Below are positions 61,835 to 64,000 of a stretch of 64,000 nucleotides of DNA, one piece after another; the first letter of the stretch is position 1; each line of letters begins with the position of its first letter. Source of the DNA: Chryseobacterium elymi (lineage in GTDB: Bacteria; Bacteroidota; Bacteroidia; Flavobacteriales; Weeksellaceae); NCBI RefSeq assembly GCF_003385495.1, contig NZ_QNUH01000020.1, positions 1-64,000 on the forward strand. The letters are read 5' to 3'. A model generated the notes under the pieces. It searched no databases. It had not been told where the DNA came from and saw only the letters and a list, made by a program, of their open reading frames with translations. Position numbers and translations under genes: made by a program.

Positions 61835-64000
61835 TTAATTCGCTACATCGCTGATGAATTTTATCCTCAGCATTCTTACTTCCTCATCAGAAAGTTCATC
61901 TCCGAATTCATCGAGAAGTACTTTCATACTGTCGCTTTCAGATTCGGTCATGAATTCCATGAAGCCGTCTACAATATCTTCATCGAAATTATCTTCAATA
62001 TAATAGTCGATATTCAGCTTTGTCCCTTGGTAAACAATACTTTCCATTTCTTTTAAAAGCTCGTTCATGGAAAGGTTTTTAGCTCTTGCAATATCTTCAA
62101 GGTCGATCTTTTTATCGGTACTCTGGATAATGAAAACTTTATGGCTGGATTTGTTGGCCACCTGCTTTAAAACCATATCCTGGGTACGCTCGATATTGTT
62201 CTCTTCAACGTAAGCTTTAATGAAGTCTGCGAATTCCTTACCGTATTTTTTGGCTTTTCCCTCTCCTACGCCATAGATCTTGGCAATTTCTTCCAATGAA
62301 ATAGGATACTGAACGGTCATATCTTCCAGACTTGGATCCATAAAAACCGTATAAGGCGGAATCCCATGTTTCTTGGCTACTTTTTTCCTCAGATCTTTTA
62401 ACTGGCCGAAAAGATTCTGATCAAGACCTGTGCTGGCCTGCATTTGTACCTGCTCGCTCTCTGCTTTGGTCTGGGAAAGATCAAATTCCCTGTCTTCAGC
62501 AATTAAGAATGGTTCTTTAGATTTTTTTTCTAAGAAATGTCTTGCCTTTTCAGACATTTTCAAAACGCCGTAGGTTTCAATATCTTTCTGCAGAAATCCC
62601 TGAACCGTTGCCTGTCTCAAAATGGTCTTCCAGTAATTATCTTTTTCGTCTTTTCCAAAACCGAAATGTGAAGTCTGCTCTAATTTATAGGATTTCGTAA
62701 CCGCATTTTCTTTCCCAACGATCACTGAGATCAGATCTTTAGACTTGAATTTTTCTCCTGTATCTTTAATAAGTGTCAGAACTTTTTTAAGGTCCGATGT
62801 TGCTTCTTTTAATTTTGGAGGGTTAGAGGAATTGTCACACATATTGGCTCCATCTCCTTTCACCGGATCAAAATTTTCCCCGAAATAATAAAGAATATAC
62901 TGTCTCCTGCTCATTGAAGTTTCGGCATAACCTACCACTTCATTTAAAAGCTGTAACCCAATTTCTCTTTCGGAAACAGGCTTTTGCGCGAGGAATTTTT
63001 CCAGCTTTTCAATATCCTTAGGGTCATAAAATGCCAGACAGTGCCCTTCGCCACCGTCTCGTCCCGCCCTTCCTGTTTCCTGATAATAGCTTTCCAGGGA
63101 TTTTGGAAAATCATAGTGAATCACAAAACGCACATCCGGCTTGTCAATTCCCATTCCGAAGGCTATAGTAGCTACAATAACATCTACCTCCTCCATGAGG
63201 AATTTATCCTGATTGGCTACCCTTACTTTCTGGTCAAGGCCAGCGTGGTAGGGAAGCGCATTAATACCATTTACCTGCAGCAACTGGGCAAATTCTTCGA
63301 CCTTTCTTCTGCTCAAGCAGTAAACAATTCCCGATTTTCCTTTATGCTGATTGATAAATCGTACGATTTCTTTGTCTACATTGACTTTCGGACGCACTTC
63401 GTAATAGAGGTTCGGACGGTTGAAACTTTCTTTAAAAACCAACGCATCGCTCATTCCTAAAGTTTTCTGGATGTCATCCTGAACTTTCGGTGTTGCCGTA
63501 GCTGTTAAAGCAATCACCGGAACCTCCGCAATCCTGTCAATAATTGATTTCAGGTTCCTGTATTCCGGCCGGAAATCATGTCCCCATTCTGAAATACAGT
63601 GTGCTTCATCAATAGCCACGAAAGAAATCTTAACTTCTTTAAGGAAATCCAGATAATCGTCTTTGATCAACGATTCCGGAGCTACATACAACAGCTTTGT
63701 TTTGCCACTCCTGATGTCATCAAAAACCTGTTTTGTTTGTGTCTTATTTAATGATGAATTTAAAACGTGCGCTACCCCGTCATCAGACGAAAGGCCGTTT
63801 ACCGCATCTACCTGATTCTTCATTAACGCTATTAAGGGCGAAACTACTATTGCCGTACCTTCTGAAATAAGTGCCGGAAGCTGGTAACATAATGATTTAC
63901 CTCCTCCTGTCGGCATTAAAACAAATATATCCTTCCCACTAAGTAGGTTTTCTATAATTTGTTCCTGCTGGCCTTTAAATGTAGAAAACCCGAAATACTT
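61835..64000 (-). CDS. recQ: RecQ ATP-dependent DNA helicase (5' end outside window)
   Basis: The reading frame is open to the window edge: KYFGFSTFKGQQEQIIENLL then SGKDIFVLMPTGGGKSLCYQ is motif 0/I, so the true start lies beyond 64000. About 721 residues are visible. DEAH box is AIDEAHCISEWGHDFRPEY, and helicase motifs VIALTATATPKV, GIVYCLSRRKVEEF and YYQETGRAGRDG are present. A RecQ zinc/winged-helix part and an HRDC-like segment (EIAKIYGVGEGKAKKYGKEF) follow. It unwinds recombination and repair intermediates. Confidence 0.95.
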   Translation of the reverse strand, partial: KYFGFSTFKGQQEQIIENLLSGKDIFVLMPTGGGKSLCYQLPALISEGTAIVVSPLIALMKNQVDAVNGLSSDDGVAHVLNSSLNKTQTKQVFDDIRSGKTKLLYVAPESLIKDDYLDFLKEVKISFVAIDEAHCISEWGHDFRPEYRNLKSIIDRIAEVPVIALTATATPKVQDDIQKTLGMSDALVFKESFNRPNLYYEVRPKVNVDKEIVRFINQHKGKSGIVYCLSRRKVEEFAQLLQVNGINALPYHAGLDQKVRVANQDKFLMEEVDVIVATIAFGMGIDKPDVRFVIHYDFPKSLESYYQETGRAGRDGGEGHCLAFYDPKDIEKLEKFLAQKPVSEREIGLQLLNEVVGYAETSMSRRQYILYYFGENFDPVKGDGANMCDNSSNPPKLKEATSDLKKVLTLIKDTGEKFKSKDLISVIVGKENAVTKSYKLEQTSHFGFGKDEKDNYWKTILRQATVQGFLQKDIETYGVLKMSEKARHFLEKKSKEPFLIAEDREFDLSQTKAESEQVQMQASTGLDQNLFGQLKDLRKKVAKKHGIPPYTVFMDPSLEDMTVQYPISLEEIAKIYGVGEGKAKKYGKEFADFIKAYVEENNIERTQDMVLKQVANKSSHKVFIIQSTDKKIDLEDIARAKNLSMNELLKEMESIVYQGTKLNIDYYIEDNFDEDIVDGFMEFMTESESDSMKVLLDEFGDELSDEEVRMLRIKFISDVAN

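Overview
The window is AT-rich chromosomal DNA from a member of the Bacteroidota, most likely family Weeksellaceae and close to Chryseobacterium. This rests on OMP_b-brl_3-type TonB receptors, 'IGINTSTPDRSAILDV'-type secreted proteins, Bacteroidota lanthipeptide leaders, few purine-rich Shine-Dalgarno sites and repeated TAnnTTTG (-7) promoter hexamers. No rRNA, tRNA or CRISPR array was seen. recQ runs off the right edge. All assignments come from reading motifs; no database search was run.

Layout. (1) 89-9275 (+): a dense cluster of two esterase-fold hydrolases, an M17 aminopeptidase, two clear ATP-grasp ligases, a GCS2/YbdK-type carboxylate-amine ligase, a class I glutamine-amidotransferase-like protein and a third probable ATP-grasp-like protein. 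It looks like a pathway that builds and processes an unknown peptide-like metabolite. (2) 10244-14889: cyanophycin synthetase (-) divergent from cyanophycinase and isoaspartyl peptidase (+), a complete make-and-break set for beta-Asp-Arg polymer. (3) 14987-18850: small stress-type protein, methyltransferase, a decayed GNAT gene, hisS, HRDC protein, short SSB. (4) 19183-30180 (-): a class I lanthipeptide locus with two tandem precursors, LanB, a LanC-like protein lacking two zinc ligands, an unknown protein, a C39-peptidase ABC exporter and an adjacent TonB-dependent receptor. A strong terminator separates precursors from enzymes.

(5) 30532-45763: mixed metabolic and regulatory genes, including arginase-family, HPP, TIGR01777 epimerase, MarR facing a short UvrA paralog, NUDIX, two Lrp/AsnC regulators, metE under a cobalamin riboswitch, and an HxlR-controlled SDR/quinone-reductase pair. 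(6) 45958-54227: J-like/KTSC protein, then a TetR-TolC-adaptor-RND efflux operon with palindromic operators, then a CvfB-like S1 protein. (7) 54368-58187: secreted proteins (one with an L-type-lectin-like domain) set in decayed DNA. (8) 58188-64000: lpdA, small proteins, a GT4 glycosyltransferase, a PH-like membrane protein and recQ.

The most interesting parts are the ligase/hydrolase cluster beside the cyanophycin genes, and the lanthipeptide locus with repeated Ser/Thr-Gly-Cys cores and the altered LanC.
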